A stretch of 64,000 bases of DNA from Apis mellifera (GCF_003254395.2 NC_037643.1:5569458-5633457), one strand, 5' to 3'; numbered from the stretch's first letter, positions 25,180-39,113 are shown. Translations and numbers: made by a program. The notes: generated by a model not told the origin, from the letters alone.

Positions 25180-25551
25180 TTAGGGGGAGCATCCCAGAGC
25201 AGCGGTTAACCTGTCCTGTGCAAACAGTTCCCTTTCACTCGCCAAACTCATTAGATCATCGTTACGATCTCCACGAATCCGACGACTTTCGCGTAATTTA
25301 CGCACTCTCCAATTATTATCCAGCGAGCTACCCTCCCCTTGTTCCCACGTAACATCGTCACGGATGATGCACCCTTGCGAAAACGGGAGGAGGAAGTTGC
25401 CTTTCATCGAAATCGGCTTTGCACGGTTTAATCCGCGCTCGGCTTGCCTTTGCAGCAATGATTTAGTCGGTGGGAACGATTCTCGCGTTAAAGGATAATG
25501 CGCCATATGGCCAGGTTTCTGCGATCCGTGGTCACTGTCAAGGTCCGCCAT
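25180..25551 (-). CDS. Unrecognised 123-residue protein, complete ORF behind a splice acceptor
   Basis: This 123-codon frame starts ATGGCGGAC in the context CCAGACAATGG, only three bases after a strong acceptor (CTATTCTCCCTCATCCAG, 25572-25555). It ends with TAA at 25182-25180. The GC content of the frame is far higher than the AT-rich sequence directly on both sides, and the change coincides with its ends. No other frame over it is long. The product begins MADLDSDHGSQKPGH, is hydrophilic, and carries a basic segment around residues 80-95 (RVRKLRESRRIRGD) and an acidic end. No signal peptide or membrane segment is visible. I do not know the family. AATAAA on the minus strand lies about 147 nt after the stop. 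If the acceptor is used, an untranslated or short coding exon lies upstream, possibly at 27210-27299. Confidence 0.45.
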   Translation of the reverse strand: MADLDSDHGSQKPGHMAHYPLTRESFPPTKSLLQRQAERGLNRAKPISMKGNFLLPFSQGCIIRDDVTWEQGEGSSLDNNWRVRKLRESRRIRGDRNDDLMSLASERELFAQDRLTAALGCSP

Positions 25552-26279
25552 TGTCTGGATGAGGGAGAATAGAGCTTTTAGCGAAAAAGTGATCGATCGA
25601 TGTATCTTTAAAATCTTTAAAATCTTGTGGATGTTATATTAACTGCAAACTTTTGCTCTCTCTCTTAATACTAAATTAAAATTATATTAAATATTTATAA
25701 TCCTTATTTTAAACTATATTTACAATAATTTCTTTAAGAAAATTATTCTAAAGAAATTTGGGTCTAAGAATTACTTATCGAATACTCGTCATTTCAAATA
25801 TAACAACACTTCAATAACATAATAATATATCACAATAATAACATCGTAATAACACTATAATAACATTTCAAATATAATAACACGGAATTAATTGATCCTT
25901 CGATACGATGGATAATATCAACAAAGCGTATCCGTGCGTGTAAACACGTATCGAAACAGTCGAACAGTCCTCGGCCGACAATTGAATTATTAGGAGGATA
26001 CGCGGTCTCTCGCGCGGCAGATTAAATCGAGTGCGAGTAGCTGCATTCTGCGGGCCGATAAGCGTTAAAGGGGGGGGCCGTGATCGGAGCAGGGACAACT
26101 GGAGTCCAGAATCGGTCCAAAAGGGAACCGGCGCCATTGCGGGGAACCGCACTCCCGGTGTTAGGCAGCTCGTGTTGCGGCCGCGTTTCGAAAAGTTTGA
26201 GGGTGGAGGGGTGTGGCGTTTCGTCGTTAGGGTGATGGGATCCGTGTCGCTGCGGATTTGTACGTCAAAATTTATCGCT

Positions 26280-26295
26280 CGTGCCACGTGGCACG
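26280..26295. promoter_or_regulatory. 16-bp perfect palindrome with E-box core
   Basis: CGTGCCACGTGGCACG is self-complementary over 16 bp, centred on the CACGTG E-box, in the GC-rich island 25900-26560. It is a plausible dimer site for bHLH factors, by inference only. Confidence 0.4.
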
Positions 26296-27209
26296 TCTCG
26301 TTAATTATGCACGTATGCGAGCGTGATACGCGGCGATCCTGGAAAAGCCCCGGTAACAAGCTTGACGCTTGCCAACCTGGCTCGAGCAAGTCTGGGAATC
26401 AATGCACGGATTCACGTCCCATTTTGATGAGATTCCGTTTCATCAGGGAGTCTCGACCTCTCTCTCTCTCTCTCTCGCGCTTCCTCTCTGCTCTTCGTGA
26501 TGATCGTAACGCGATCCGCGTAACGATATGCGTGCGCGTATGAAAGTTAATGAGTCGAACGAGGAAGAGTTTCATAGGTCCATTAACATCGACGTGGTTG
26601 GTGATTAATTTTTTGTGGAAGGGTTGGAAGAGGGTAGGGTCCAAGTTTAGAGATTGTGGGATGGTAGGTGAACGAAGAAATTTTGTTTTATTTTGTGACA
26701 GGGTTTGTTTCAGATTTTGTTAGTTAGTTGATGATGATTTTGATTAAGATTTTTTGTTATAAAGAGTATAGCTTGTTAAATATTTTTCATTGGCATGTGA
26801 TTTTTATTGTTTAGTAATTATTGGTTACAGTTACTTTGGAAAATCATTGGTATCAATTAATTATTTATAGAATAAGGAAGATTAAGATGGTAATTGAAAA
26901 GAGAGAGAGTGAAAGTAATCGATTAAAAGTTTGAAAGATTTTTAAATTTTGAGGAATTAAAAAAATGATTGTTAAGATTCGGTAAATTTTTGAAGGAAGC
27001 GAACGAATAATATTTATGATTTTAAAAAAAGAAATGGAGTAGTAAGAAACACGTTTTCATGGGGGGGATGCGTCACCTGCAGCTGCTTCGAGCATTTCCT
27101 CTATCCGGAGCTTTAAAAATACCACTCGTTTGCCCGTAATCCTTATGAAAGCCCCGTAATTTCGTAGCCTCGAACTTCACGTTTGGCCACGACCATTCGT
27201 CATACTTAC

Positions 27210-27299
27210 CGATCCCAAATTGGTCTTGTACAACAGGACGGGATAGAAAATATCACCGTAATCCCCACAGATTCGTGAACATTTTTTTCGTGAATGCAT
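27210..27299 (-). CDS. Possible upstream exon of the 25.2 kb gene
   Basis: On the minus strand the consensus donor TCG|GTAAGTATG (27210/27209) follows a 30-codon open frame that starts with ATG at 27299. The frame begins MHSRKKCSRIC and ends VLLYKTNLGS, in phase 0. It would splice in frame to the acceptor at 25555, adding 30 residues and one Thr in front of the MADLD start. A second frame over the same bases is also open, and another ATG starts a short overlapping frame. The segment may therefore only be a 5' leader. The strong donor is the main evidence. Confidence 0.25.
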
Positions 27300-30200
27300 C
27301 CATGAGCTTTACAAATAATATCTCCATCCATTCCTGATATCCGAGCCGTTTATTTGTTTACCAATACGTCACACATTTATACAAATAGAATTTGTATCGC
27401 TTGTATCATTTCAATCTTATACGTATTCTTTCATCCTCAAAAATTTTCAAAAATTCTCAAATCTTAATTCGTATCTCAACTTCGACGCATTCTCCCCCCA
27501 AAAAATCTTGATTAATTCTTCACAAATATCACGAAATCGATTATAAATTAAAAATTCAACGAGCTGACTTCATTCTTTATCTTTCCAATGGGATGGAATC
27601 GACAGAAAAGTATCGGCAAGGCTAGACGTATCGAAAATTCAATCGAGCTCCCCTCGAGCTGTCGTATTGCGAGTGGCAGGGCGCGTCGAATGATTTTTCG
27701 GTAAACCCAGCTCTCTGGACGTGTCATTCTGGTAATTAGAATCGTACGGGCGCAAATGTACGCGTGTTTCTACGGGAAGCAAATCGTCCAGGGTCTTTAA
27801 CCCACCCCCTCCAGAGTAGAGAGAGGCACACGCCACAACATTGGCGAATTAATTAACGAGTCCGCCGTATTAATGATGTAACGTCAGGATTTACAGCGCA
27901 TTCGGCACCGAGGGGATCGATTTCCCTCTTTCTCCTCCTCTTTCCTTCCCTCTCTCTCTTCGTTCTCGTTTCAGTTAGAGGAAGAATCGGGATTCGAAAT
28001 TGCGATGCATTGTCGTGTTAAGATTTCGTGTTAGCCCGCGGTGATACAATGGCGAGGTGTAATGGCGTCGAATAAGTCCACTGGGTGGCTGGTGACTAAT
28101 GCCGGTTGATGCATGGCACCGTTTCCGCTTGGTATAATAATCTCTCGCGGATGAAATGTATAATTACTTTGGAAAAATGGATCCTCCCCCTCCTCCCTTC
28201 CCTCTCCTTGGCCGAGGAAAAAGATCTCGTTTGTTTCGGAATAACGAGATTAATTTCGCCCTCTTGAATGCTTCCGTCAGCGAGAAAGGGAGGATGGAAT
28301 TCTCGGTTATTTATAAATGTTTTAATTCGTGGAACGGGGTGTATTCTTTTTTTGTTTAATTATTTCGTTGGAGTTTTTTGCATGTTATGGAAATATCTCG
28401 ATCGCCTTGAAATTTTATATTTCGTCGCCGATTTATTTCATTTATTATTTCATTTTATTTTTCACAACAATTAAGATTGATTATAGAATGAAATGATAAA
28501 CGAGATAAAAGGGGAAAAGTTTTATAAAGTGAATGGAATCATTATTTATTTGATGCGGAATCTCTTATCATTTTCTCTTTCATTATAAACAATTCGAATA
28601 CTCGAACGAATGATTATACATAAATGAATAACCAAAAAAAAAAGAAACAAAAAATTAAATACTTCGTATTTAATATGGAATACCAGGAAAACGTATCATT
28701 TTCATAAATTACTCTCTCGCATCCGTGTCACATCTGATGCCAAATCTAATCCATCGATCTAATCTCATTACACTCATCCATATATTCCTCATAGCCCCAA
28801 ACCCTCCATTAAATATCGTGCCGATTCCAGTCACATTTCACTCCCCACACTCATCCATCCATCCATTCATCCATTCACAATCGTCCCAAGATCAACAACG
28901 GGCAAGCATATTCTTCAATCCGCTTTCAATCCACAATTTTAAAGGGGTTTGGCGAGCGGTAATTAGCAATCTCTTCCCCTCCCTTCTCCCCGTGCGTGAC
29001 GAGAGACACGTCAAAATGCATAGCTCTGCATTAAACGTGCCGCGAGTTATTAACGACGTTTGGCTTCCTCGATCCGAAACGATCCTCCCCGGAGGAGGCG
29101 AAGGGGTTGGCGTTCGTGTTCGTGTTCGACGAACTGCGAACCAACGATAACGCGAGCGGGCCACCTGCGTCTCGCACGACTTCGCAGAAGTCGGCGACGA
29201 CGTTTGGGTTTGAGGGAGGGGAGGGGACGACCCTTTTAAGTGGCGACAAAGGTACCGGGCGTTCCGCCACCCTTACGTAATATCTTGCCGCTAGTCGGAT
29301 CACCCACTGCCTTTTTCTCCCCCTCTCCTTGTCAATCCCTCTTCTCTCTCTCTCTCTTTCTCTCTCTTTTGTTCCTTTCTCTGTCTCTTCGGCCCCCGTA
29401 GGCTTTTTGTTTCTTCGCCGAAGGATATTTTCAAGGGTTCAGTGCGCGTTAATGGACGATTTAGCGAGCCTGACCGAGGAGGGAGGTGAGAGAGAGAGGG
29501 GGTAAGAAGGAAGGGTAGGGGAAATACTTGTCCTTTTTCGCGGATTTTTGTCGTGTTCGTTCGTGCGAGAGAGAGAGAGAGAGAAGGGTTATCGTTAATA
29601 CCTTGGGAGGTTAGATTGATGGGGAGGATGGGTGATGGCCGGTGAACGAGTTTGCATGAAAGGTGTATGAAAGGGTGTGTGAGGAGGGGAGGGAAAAAGG
29701 GGGAGATTGTTGGATAAAAAGGGAAACGAGTGGGGTGATTACGCTTAGACCCTTTAATGGATTCATTAGGCGAATTACTCGAAAATGTAGGCGTATTTGA
29801 AATAAGGATATTCTGTGCGAATAAATTAAATGCGAATATATACAATTTTCCATCTATTCTTTGTATGTTAGAAAATCAAAAAATGTCAGATGTAATTGAA
29901 TTATTGAAAATTTCATCATTGACGAACGTTCATCAAATTTATACAAACGCATTGAATCATCGAACAGAACGAAAGAATTGGCAGAAAAAGGAAAATACAT
30001 TCAATTCTCTATCTCTTTCATTTAGAAAAGAAACCTGTCCAAACTTTCCCCACGATTTCACGCTTGTGTTATATCGGTCCATTGATCTCCTCCTGTTTCG
30101 TTCGAAAAAGCACGCGGATATATTCGAGCGGATTCGCAGCTGATCGTGACGAGAAACGAAATATCGGGAGGGGGATGGATTTTAATAAACCGGAAGCTTA

Positions 30201-32450
30201 TTGTGCCCAAGGTTCGGTTTTCTCTGTCTACAGAGAGGCTTCCATCAGCGAGAGGAAGAGGGATGAGTGGCGCTGGTCCTCTCTGCTCGACCGCGACACC
30301 GAAGAGGACAGCAGCCATGTCGAGTTAGGGGTGGTGGGTGGATGGAGAACGTGGGCGGAAAGAACTCAAACCCTGGGGGTTGCATTGTTGCAGCGGCGGT
30401 GATTACGACTGGCAAGCGAACTCCTTCCACTCTTTTTCCTTCTTCTTTTCCTTCCCCCCCTCCTTTTTTGTACCAAGTTCACCGAGTGGTTCCGCCCTGG
30501 TCGAGATGCCCTCAAGGTCCCGCGTCTTGTTATCACCCTGGCCTCGCGTCTCCTCTTTAAGTATCGTGCCTTTTCCTACGATCTGGTTGATTGCGTCGTT
30601 AAAGTCGAGGTCGTAGTGGCCATTGCTCGCCACTTCCTCTCTCTTTTTTTTTAGGGGGATGTTTTGTCCTCCCTCTCCCCCTTGACGCGCGATTTCTCGC
30701 TGTCTCAAAAGCTCCACGTCCAAACGAGAGATATTTGATGCTCTCGCGGAGGAGCTTCTTAGGAGATTGTTCGAGGTTGTTTCGCATCTTTTTTAAGATT
30801 TGTTTGGCAGATTGGTGGTATTGTTTTTCTTGGATTTTTCGAAAGAGCGAGGATTCATTGACGAGATTTCCTCGGATTTTTGTTCGAAGATTTATTTATT
30901 TTAGATTGGTATTTACGTTTTCGAAAATCTAATATTACAAAATTCATATTCATATAAATTCTTTTATTAAGTAAGATACAGTTGATTCACGATAAAAGAT
31001 GCTGTACAATTTTTGTCTTTCCTATTACAATTAATTACGGAACGTAAATATCAAACAGAAACAAAATTGATTTCTCTTAGATCTACGTCTCGTTATTATT
31101 ATCACGACTTTGATACAACTTCGATTTTCGTGGAGGAAGGGAAGGCTTCTATTGAGCTCAGTTTAACGAGAAACAAGGGTGAACGTCGTGCGGCCAGAGA
31201 TCTTTGAGACAGTGTCTCCCAATATTTTTTGAAATGATCTTTTCACAATTGTACATAAAAAATATGTACAATTTCAATAACTTTCATTACATTCTTCATT
31301 CCCCTATAAATACATCGAAAGTATCGAATATTTCCATTCTCCATCTTACGAAATTACAAATTTAAATTCGCGCCAAACTTTTCTATCCACTTCATCCTCC
31401 CTCCAAGCGTTTCACGTACACACGTTCAACGTTTATTGCGCGACAATAATCCAAACAAATCAAGTTGGAAAGTGACGCACGAGTTGAGAAATACTGCCGC
31501 TCTAAGACGACTTAGGAGGCAAGACTCTTAGACACGGTGGCCACGACAGGAAGCGTGGATGTCTTCCTTGGAAAATTCAGCCTTCGGTATATACAAGAGG
31601 GTAGCGGAGGGAGGGGAGGGCGGCCCGAAGGAGGAACTTCTAAAATCAATTAGCAGCCCCTTAGGCGATGGGGGTTCCGTTCCAGCGACTGTGGAAGGAC
31701 CCTTTCCATCATAGGGTAAGGGGTGATAAGGAGGGGTCGACGTTTATCCCAATAGAGAAACCGGTGGAACAATCACGCCCGTTTCTATGAGTATCTACAC
31801 GGGATGGATGCGAGTGGGAGCTACTACCTGCAGGGGTTGCAACGCCACGGTTCAACCCTTCCGCGCGGACAGCAACGTTCCTCGCTCCTGGCTGCTCAGA
31901 TTATAGCGAGAAACCATCGAAGGTAATAGACGCTCTCATTGGTTAAACATCCAAGCGCGAGATCTCTGAAAGAGATTTTTTTAACATCAGCTTGGAAGAT
32001 GTTACATAAAGGAGAATAATAATCGGATGAAAAGCGAATTAGAGACTTAACCATGGAAGTTAAAGATAATTATTATAAGAAAGTTAGAATAAAATTTAGA
32101 ATTTTGGAGATATATTGATTGGAGAGTGTGGAAAATAATTGTTTAAATAAATTGTATGGATAAGAAGAAGACACTTTGGAAATGTTTGAGTGAAGGGTTT
32201 GATGAATCTTTCCATGATAAATTATTATTAATTTTATAAATCTGAGGAAATTAAAATACCGTGGATCTTCCATCTTATCTTTTTAAATTAATTCCAATGA
32301 AAGTACGCAAAATTAAATTCATCCACAAGATCTTTAACCCAGTATTGCGATGGATGGTTACATTGCTCGTTCCCCTCGACCAAAAAGCAAACGGAAGTTT
32401 GGCCAAAAAATTCATATTCGTACAACGATTCTTCCCGGTTGGAAAAAGTT
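27300..32450. other. No gene recognised
   Basis: Islands at about 27600-28000, 28950-29300, 30130-30760 and 31430-31960 alternate with AT-rich stretches and GA/CT runs. The 31.8 kb patch is open in more than one plus frame up to a GTAATA site, so no frame can be chosen. Confidence 0.5.
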
Positions 32451-32463
32451 AATTATTTCCCCC

Positions 32464-32731
32464 AGTCGAGAGCAATCTCCACACTCATCCCACGCATTCA
32501 TCGTTGGGAATTCGTGTATCCCATTTTGAGGAGCGTTTAAACTTTTACCTGGTAGGGATGTTTCCACGGGGGTGGAGCTTAAGCCTCGCCAACTTTAACG
32601 ATCCCCCTGTAATTCGTCCACCTGGAGTTGGAAGTCCAACCATGGATGGATGGAGACACACTTCAACGGACGACACGCAATGCTCGGGGATCATTTCTGC
32701 CGAAGTTTCTCAAGATCTTAGGGTAGCCTAG
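32464..32731 (+). CDS. Candidate terminal exon, plus strand, unrecognised
   Basis: A good acceptor (AATTATTTCCCCCAG, ending at 32463) is followed by 88 complete codons in phase 1 ending at TAG. The reading includes FEERLNFYLVGMFPRGWS and PPGVGSPTMDGWRH, with balanced composition and no low-complexity stretch. No competing minus-strand frame is open. The same frame is also open from 32261 to a TAA at 32450, only 14 nt before the acceptor region. The block could therefore be a broken gene or chance. No family was recognised and no upstream exon with a phase-1 donor was identified. Confidence 0.22.
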
Positions 32732-32734
32732 AGG

Positions 32735-35700
32735 TTAGGTCCTAACATTCGTATAATTGAGCGTCCTGTCCTTTCGATGGTTCTTCATCCCTTTGGAAAT
32801 GTGGTGGTTGAAGAGTGCTTGGCTATTCTTGGCTGACTTTGTTTCGAAAGTTTCGAAGACTTTTGGGACGGAAAAGAGAAGAGAGAATTTAATGTTTAAT
32901 AGTTATTATCGATCGTTAAACTTGAATCGACGAACTTTGAAAATTATACAATTATTACGATGGAACGATTTACAAATGCAAGTGTAAATAAATTAAAGAA
33001 TATATATATTATTATATACTCGAGAAAAGAATGAACCAAGTTCATTGTATCAAGTGATAACAATAGAAAGATAATAAACTATACAAAAATAGATTGAAAA
33101 ACAAAGGTATGTACATCATGTAAGATCATCATCTTGTCTTATGTTAACATATGATAGCATAATTAACATTATGCTTTCAAAACAAAAACATTCATCAAAC
33201 TCCAAAACAAGAAGAGCAAAGAGCACGGTTATACATCATCCGAAAACCTATTTGCCATAGTACAATGAGTGAAATTGGTGGTGATTAAATAGAGGCGCAA
33301 TATTCACGAGCGTTCTTTCATCTCCTCGAGGATGGTGGGGCTCGTTAAAGAACCTTTGTCGGGGAGGGATCTGAGAAGAGTAGGAAACCGTGGCAAGAAA
33401 GACCGGTTGGATCTAAAGATACCGGCCGATTAGAGGCCGTTCTGACAACCCCTAGTCCAGCTTCTTATTGCATAGACCCGTTTCCACTCGTTCTGCAGGA
33501 GGTTGCCGGAGTCTCTCTCTTCCCGTAGAGACTTTGAGAGGCGAGTTTCTCTCTTTGAAGAGACCCTCGGTGACCCCTGGTTCGAGACGCGACAAAAAGG
33601 TCTGTGGTGGCCCTTCGGTGGCACATTTCTGTCCGATTGGAAGGAAGGACCAAAAGGACCGAGGGAAGGACACGCGAATCCGTTTAAATGAAGACGAAGG
33701 GGGGCCGCGCTTTCGTGAAATCATGGAATTTCTTAGCTTCTTCTGCTATTTCTTTTACTTCTTCTTTCCCTTTTATCGATGTTCGATGGCATTTCGATTC
33801 CGTCTTGGATTGACTTCAGTTCGGTTTCGATTAACTCGTGTTTGTTTTTTTTCTTTTGGTGAAGTTTTTCCTTGATTATTGGTGGAAGGAATATATCAAT
33901 TTAGGGGTTTTTAGTTACATGTAGAAATAGAGAAAATAGTGACACAAGTTTTCGATTAGAAATAAATTCGTAATTGTTAATTCATCTTGAACAAGTTCTT
34001 AATCAAAAGTTTCATAGAGTGAATTTAGAAGCTAGAATATGAATAAAAACGAAAGCAAAATATCTTGGGAGGATATAAAGGAAGTTTTCGAACAAGTTTC
34101 GAAACCATAAACCGCTAGAAAAAAGTTTAAGATAAACTGAAATAAATCTTACACACTATTACTTTCGACAAACTTGTGACATTATTTCAATTTTAGAAGA
34201 ATATTACATCCTCCACCTCGTTCGATAAACCTGTCAAGGAGAAAAAAAGGAGAACTCACTCGAAACTCGTAAACTTTCCCAAACTCGTACAGTCATCTCA
34301 ATTTTGAGGAACGTTATTTCACGTAACTCGATGAAACACGTAACTCCAGGAAGATAAACTTTTCTAAATTCGCGTATAGTCATCCTTCTTCTTCCCTCCC
34401 ATACATTATCAACCCCCACACTTTCCACGCGTTCCAATGCTGTTATAACTCCATCTCTGTCACGCAGGGGTTAAAAGCGATCGGGGATAATTTTTCAACT
34501 CTTCCAGTCTCGGTGAAACGTCACCCACGGGGCCAACTAATATAACGCAGAAACGAACGAAGAAAAACGAGTCGAAGGCGACTCCCGAATCGAATTGAAG
34601 GGTGGCCACGTGGTTCTGGTGAAACGATGTTGAATGAGCTGGTAGGGCAAGCTGTCTGGCAACTGGCCCTTCACCTCGTGAAACTTTAACGCGTTTACCG
34701 TGTACCTCGAGGCCGATATATCTACGCTCGCGAGATGAACATCTTCCGAAAGAAAGAGAGATCTCGAATTTGGGATCTTTCACTCGTCATCGATCATTAT
34801 TAACTTCGCTCTCCTAGCTACTTATTTCTCGTTTCGCTCGCGACAGGATTCGTTAGGGAACATTGGGCGTGGAAAAAGGGTAAGAATCGTTTCTTTTTGG
34901 TCTTTTTTGCTGGTAAAAATAGTTGGAAATAGTTTCTTTGATAAAGGTTTCTTGCATATTCGTAAATTTCAGAACGAATTTGTGTTGGAAAATAAGCATA
35001 TTCGTATAGGGGATAAAAGCGGATTATGATTGATTATCCTGAATATGGATGTTAATTATCGAAGGAAAATGAGAGAGAGATGAATAATGTTGATGATAAG
35101 TGATGAATATTCATATTGTTTGAAATATTATTATTCTTTGTTATTTCGAGGTGTGATGATTAAACGAGTTACCAGAGAAATCAATATATTCATATGGGAA
35201 AAGAACTTAGCATTACGGTCACATAACGAATACTTTTCCTCCGCACAGTTTACGTACCTCGATTCAAATGCAAATTAGCCCATGAGCTGCTAAATTTACA
35301 GTTTACTAACGAGCATTTAGGGATTCTGTGCAGGTTTCACCATCAAGACCCTTAGCTATTCAAGTTTCAACCCTTCCAAGTTAGGGGTTAATTGTGTCAT
35401 CGCGATCGATCTGTTTGCGTGATTCGTCTGTTTCTAAACTCTCCGATTAAACATACTGACACGTCATCTATTATCAATCTTTTCACACACGTTTTATCGT
35501 AATTAAAATTAATATCTTTAATGTTAAAGCGATAACTCTTTTTTTTTTAATTTCTTAATTAGAATTATTAAGAAATTGTTGCACAGTATATCATAAAAAT
35601 CTTTTCACAAAAGCATCACTCGTTTCTGTTGATCACAATCTGTAATAAGAATTAAATATTCAAAATTTCCAAATTTCCTTGTCGTTAATCGTATTCTTAT

Positions 35701-37758
35701 ATTCCTTCTTGTAAAAAGAAAATTCTTAATTCATTCGAGATGAATTAAAAACATTATAAATTGCAACATATAAAAAAAAAAGAAAGAAAAAATAGAAAAG
35801 TAGTGTCTGACGCTGAAGAATTATGGTTGCAGGTTTAGCAGAATGTTTTATAGCTTCTGTCTAGCGACATTTAGCCCGGTAAATAGCTTAGAGCATTTCA
35901 CCGTCTCATGGAACACGTTCTCCGCATAGTTAGATAGAGGAATGGAATCATCCCTTCCCTCGTTTTATCATAGTTTCGAACTCTTGGATTATTTCGTGTG
36001 ATTTATGTTTGAAATATTAATTATGCCAACCCCCCACAGTTCGACTATATTCGATATTCCTACATTTTTCTATCTTAAGTATTTATTAGGATATGTATTT
36101 TTTAAAATTGGATCGATTTAAAATATTTAACACGTGTAATTGATATATTGCAAAATTTAAAATTTATCCAATATTTTCCATCGCGTGTTTTATGCAAAAA
36201 AATTAACTTATAATCCGATTAGATTATTTTAAATCGATTTTGATATCTTATCTTCTGATACTTTTACGAGTGTGCTTTACTTAGAACCGCAATTTCTCAA
36301 TTTTATCAGTATTTTTATTTAAATTCGTTCGTAGTATGCAATGAAAATATATATTTGAATGAAAATTCGGAGCAATAATGGTGCAGAAAGAGCGATAATC
36401 TCGGATCGATCGTAGTTTTTAGATTTGCGAGAAGCGAAAATAGTTGTTCCAGCTAATCTACTATCACGAATTCGAGGGAAAATTACCGCTCATACACAAC
36501 GTGCCTAACGATAAGTCATATCGTTCGACGATTCGTGTGTAGCAGGGGCGGGGGTGAACGCGAGTGACCAGTTCGAAAGTCGTAGGCAAATGGCGCGGGG
36601 GTGGCCCGTTTCCCGGGGGCAAATTTCCGATTTATTCAAGCCCGCTCCCGAATACTTGGGAGCCCATAAAGAGAATGAATGGGATTGTGGCGGTTGCAGC
36701 AATGCTTAGGGCTGCTTTAGGGGTTCATGAAATACGCGCTCGCTACCCTCTTTAGGCCGTTCTCTTTCTCTCGATCTCCTTTCACCTTTGTCCCTCTCTC
36801 TCTCTCTCTCTTTCTCTTTAACCAAAACTTTCCAAAAACTATTCCATCAATCCATTTTATCATCTCTTGCCTTCTTCTGTGTTATTACAATTGTATGTAA
36901 TATAATATTTTGCTTCTATTAATTCACGAAAAGAGATATGAATGGTACATTTTTTTTAAGATTGTTTCATAAAAATTATTATAGGTATTATATTATTATT
37001 GGTCAAATTACTTTAAACTTTCTTTATTTGTAATAATATAAAGATATAACTATTTATTAGTTTCTTTGATTCTCGATTCATCCTTCAATTAAAATAAAAT
37101 AGATTTCAAATTAATTTTGTTAAACAGAACACTGTATTTGTCTTATTCATACTAACTTTTCAATTTTCTAATCAATTTCGAGTCACTAATATTAATATTA
37201 TTAATTATTGAATCATTCCATAAAGGAAATCATCTTCCAACGTAACAGGAGATAATAACTTCACAAGAAAGTTTTCTCCAAAAAACAATCTACCTACGAT
37301 AATTTCTTGTAACAATCTTATAAATTGAAAGAACGTTTCACAAATTAAAAAAATCTCCTCTCCTTTCGAATACTTTTTTTCCGTCTCTCATAACATTGAA
37401 AACAAATACCCTACACCTACATCTTTATCGAATCCTCCTCGGTTCCCGGTTCGTTTAACTCTCGGTCCACCCTCGCTCCCCTTCCCCGAATCGAAACTCT
37501 TCGCTCTCCGCGGGGTGGCCAGCCGATATTACCATGAATTTACATAGCCTCGCTCCGAACTCGAAACATATTGCGCCGCTTTGATTTATACGAAACATTT
37601 GCTAAATATTCCCGCTTAATCTCGGCTAGGCGGAATGCGAATGCGTCGAACAACGTCAGCACCGCGGTATTTCCTTCGACGAAAATCTGAGCGAGGGATC
37701 CGTACGAAAAAAAGGCCCTCGAGGGGGATCGCGATTTTACCCTCGCACGCGCGTCTTT

Positions 37759-37792
<34 letters not shown>

Positions 37793-39072
37793 CTCTCGAT
37801 GAACGGAATTAACACTCGTATATTGGCTCGTACAGCAAAGGGAGCAGAACTTTGAAGAGGGAGCCGATTTTACCTTTTCTCCTTTTTTCCCTTCTTTGTT
37901 GGGCTTTGAATGGAATCATAAAACGTGGTAGGTTGTCGAGTAATTTGTTTATTTATTTTTTCTCTTTTTAGTTTGATCGAGATAATTTTCTTTGATTCAA
38001 CGATAACTATATGGGAGTATTAAATGATTGTCAGTGATGATATAATTGCGTGATAAAAGATATAAGTAAATCTTTATCAAGTTACTGTAAAAAGAAAACA
38101 GGAGAAATCGAGATGGAAGAAGGGTAAGATACGTTGAATTCGTGTCTCGGATAAATTGGTAAGGGAGGAAGTAAAATATGAAAATGGAATCCGGAAACGT
38201 TGGAGAGAGAGAGAGTAAACTTCTCCCTGGTGAATATTGCGCGTGGGAAAGATGGCGCGATGTATCTTGCTATATCACGCTACCGTCTTCCCAAACAGCG
38301 ATAATTTGAAACGGTACCCTTTGGCTGCAGGCTATTTGGCGGTTTTCTCCAGATTCCAATCCCCGTACCATGATACCATGATGGTCAGTCGGCCTAGTTC
38401 TATTTGGCTTCCTCCGTAGAAAGGGAAGTGTTTCTGTTCTGTATAGGGAGTTTAATACTTAACCTCGAAGCCGGCTAAGTTTATAAAACAGTATATACGC
38501 CGTTTACCATCATTTTCGCGATTTAAAAAGGATTTGTTTCTCTAGGAGAAAATTAACACTATTGTGTAATTCTTTAGAGAAGAATTTAGATTAAATTGGA
38601 ATGAGAGGAAATATTTAATTTGTATCGAAATTTTATCAATTTACCTAATAAGTAGGGAAATTGAAATATTTTTTCATAAATATTTGTTTCACAACAATAC
38701 ACGTTAAAAATATTATTTCAAAGAAGCAATAAATATATATACATATATCTTCATCATTTTCAAATATAATAAATCGCTCTATGATAATTCACGAAACATC
38801 TCTATCCTAGCATTTGATTCTCTCTCGAAAAAAATCCGCGAAAGAGAAGCGGAACAGAGAAAAAAGAGAAACACTCGAAAATAAATCCCTCGCTCCCAAC
38901 TTGCTCGCTAAGCAATCGACGATCGTCGATCATTAAACGCCTCTCGACTTTTCCGTTCGTGTCTTCTTCACCCTTCCGATCATACTTCCCCCGAAACGAC
39001 GCCAGATACCACCCTCTGTCCCGTCCATTTCCGTTTTCGTTCAACCCAGCACCCGATCTTACTCCACACATT

Positions 39073-39113
<41 letters not shown>

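Noticed and set aside
25868..26543. Overlapping frames of 173 (-) and 170 (+) codons
   Set aside because: Both strands are open over the same CpG-rich island, neither has splice support, and the products look random.
29300..29845. 181-codon minus-strand frame
   Set aside because: The frame consists largely of pyrimidine/purine-biased sequence with Ser/Leu/Pro/Arg/Glu-rich product. No splice sites, promoter or recognisable motif.
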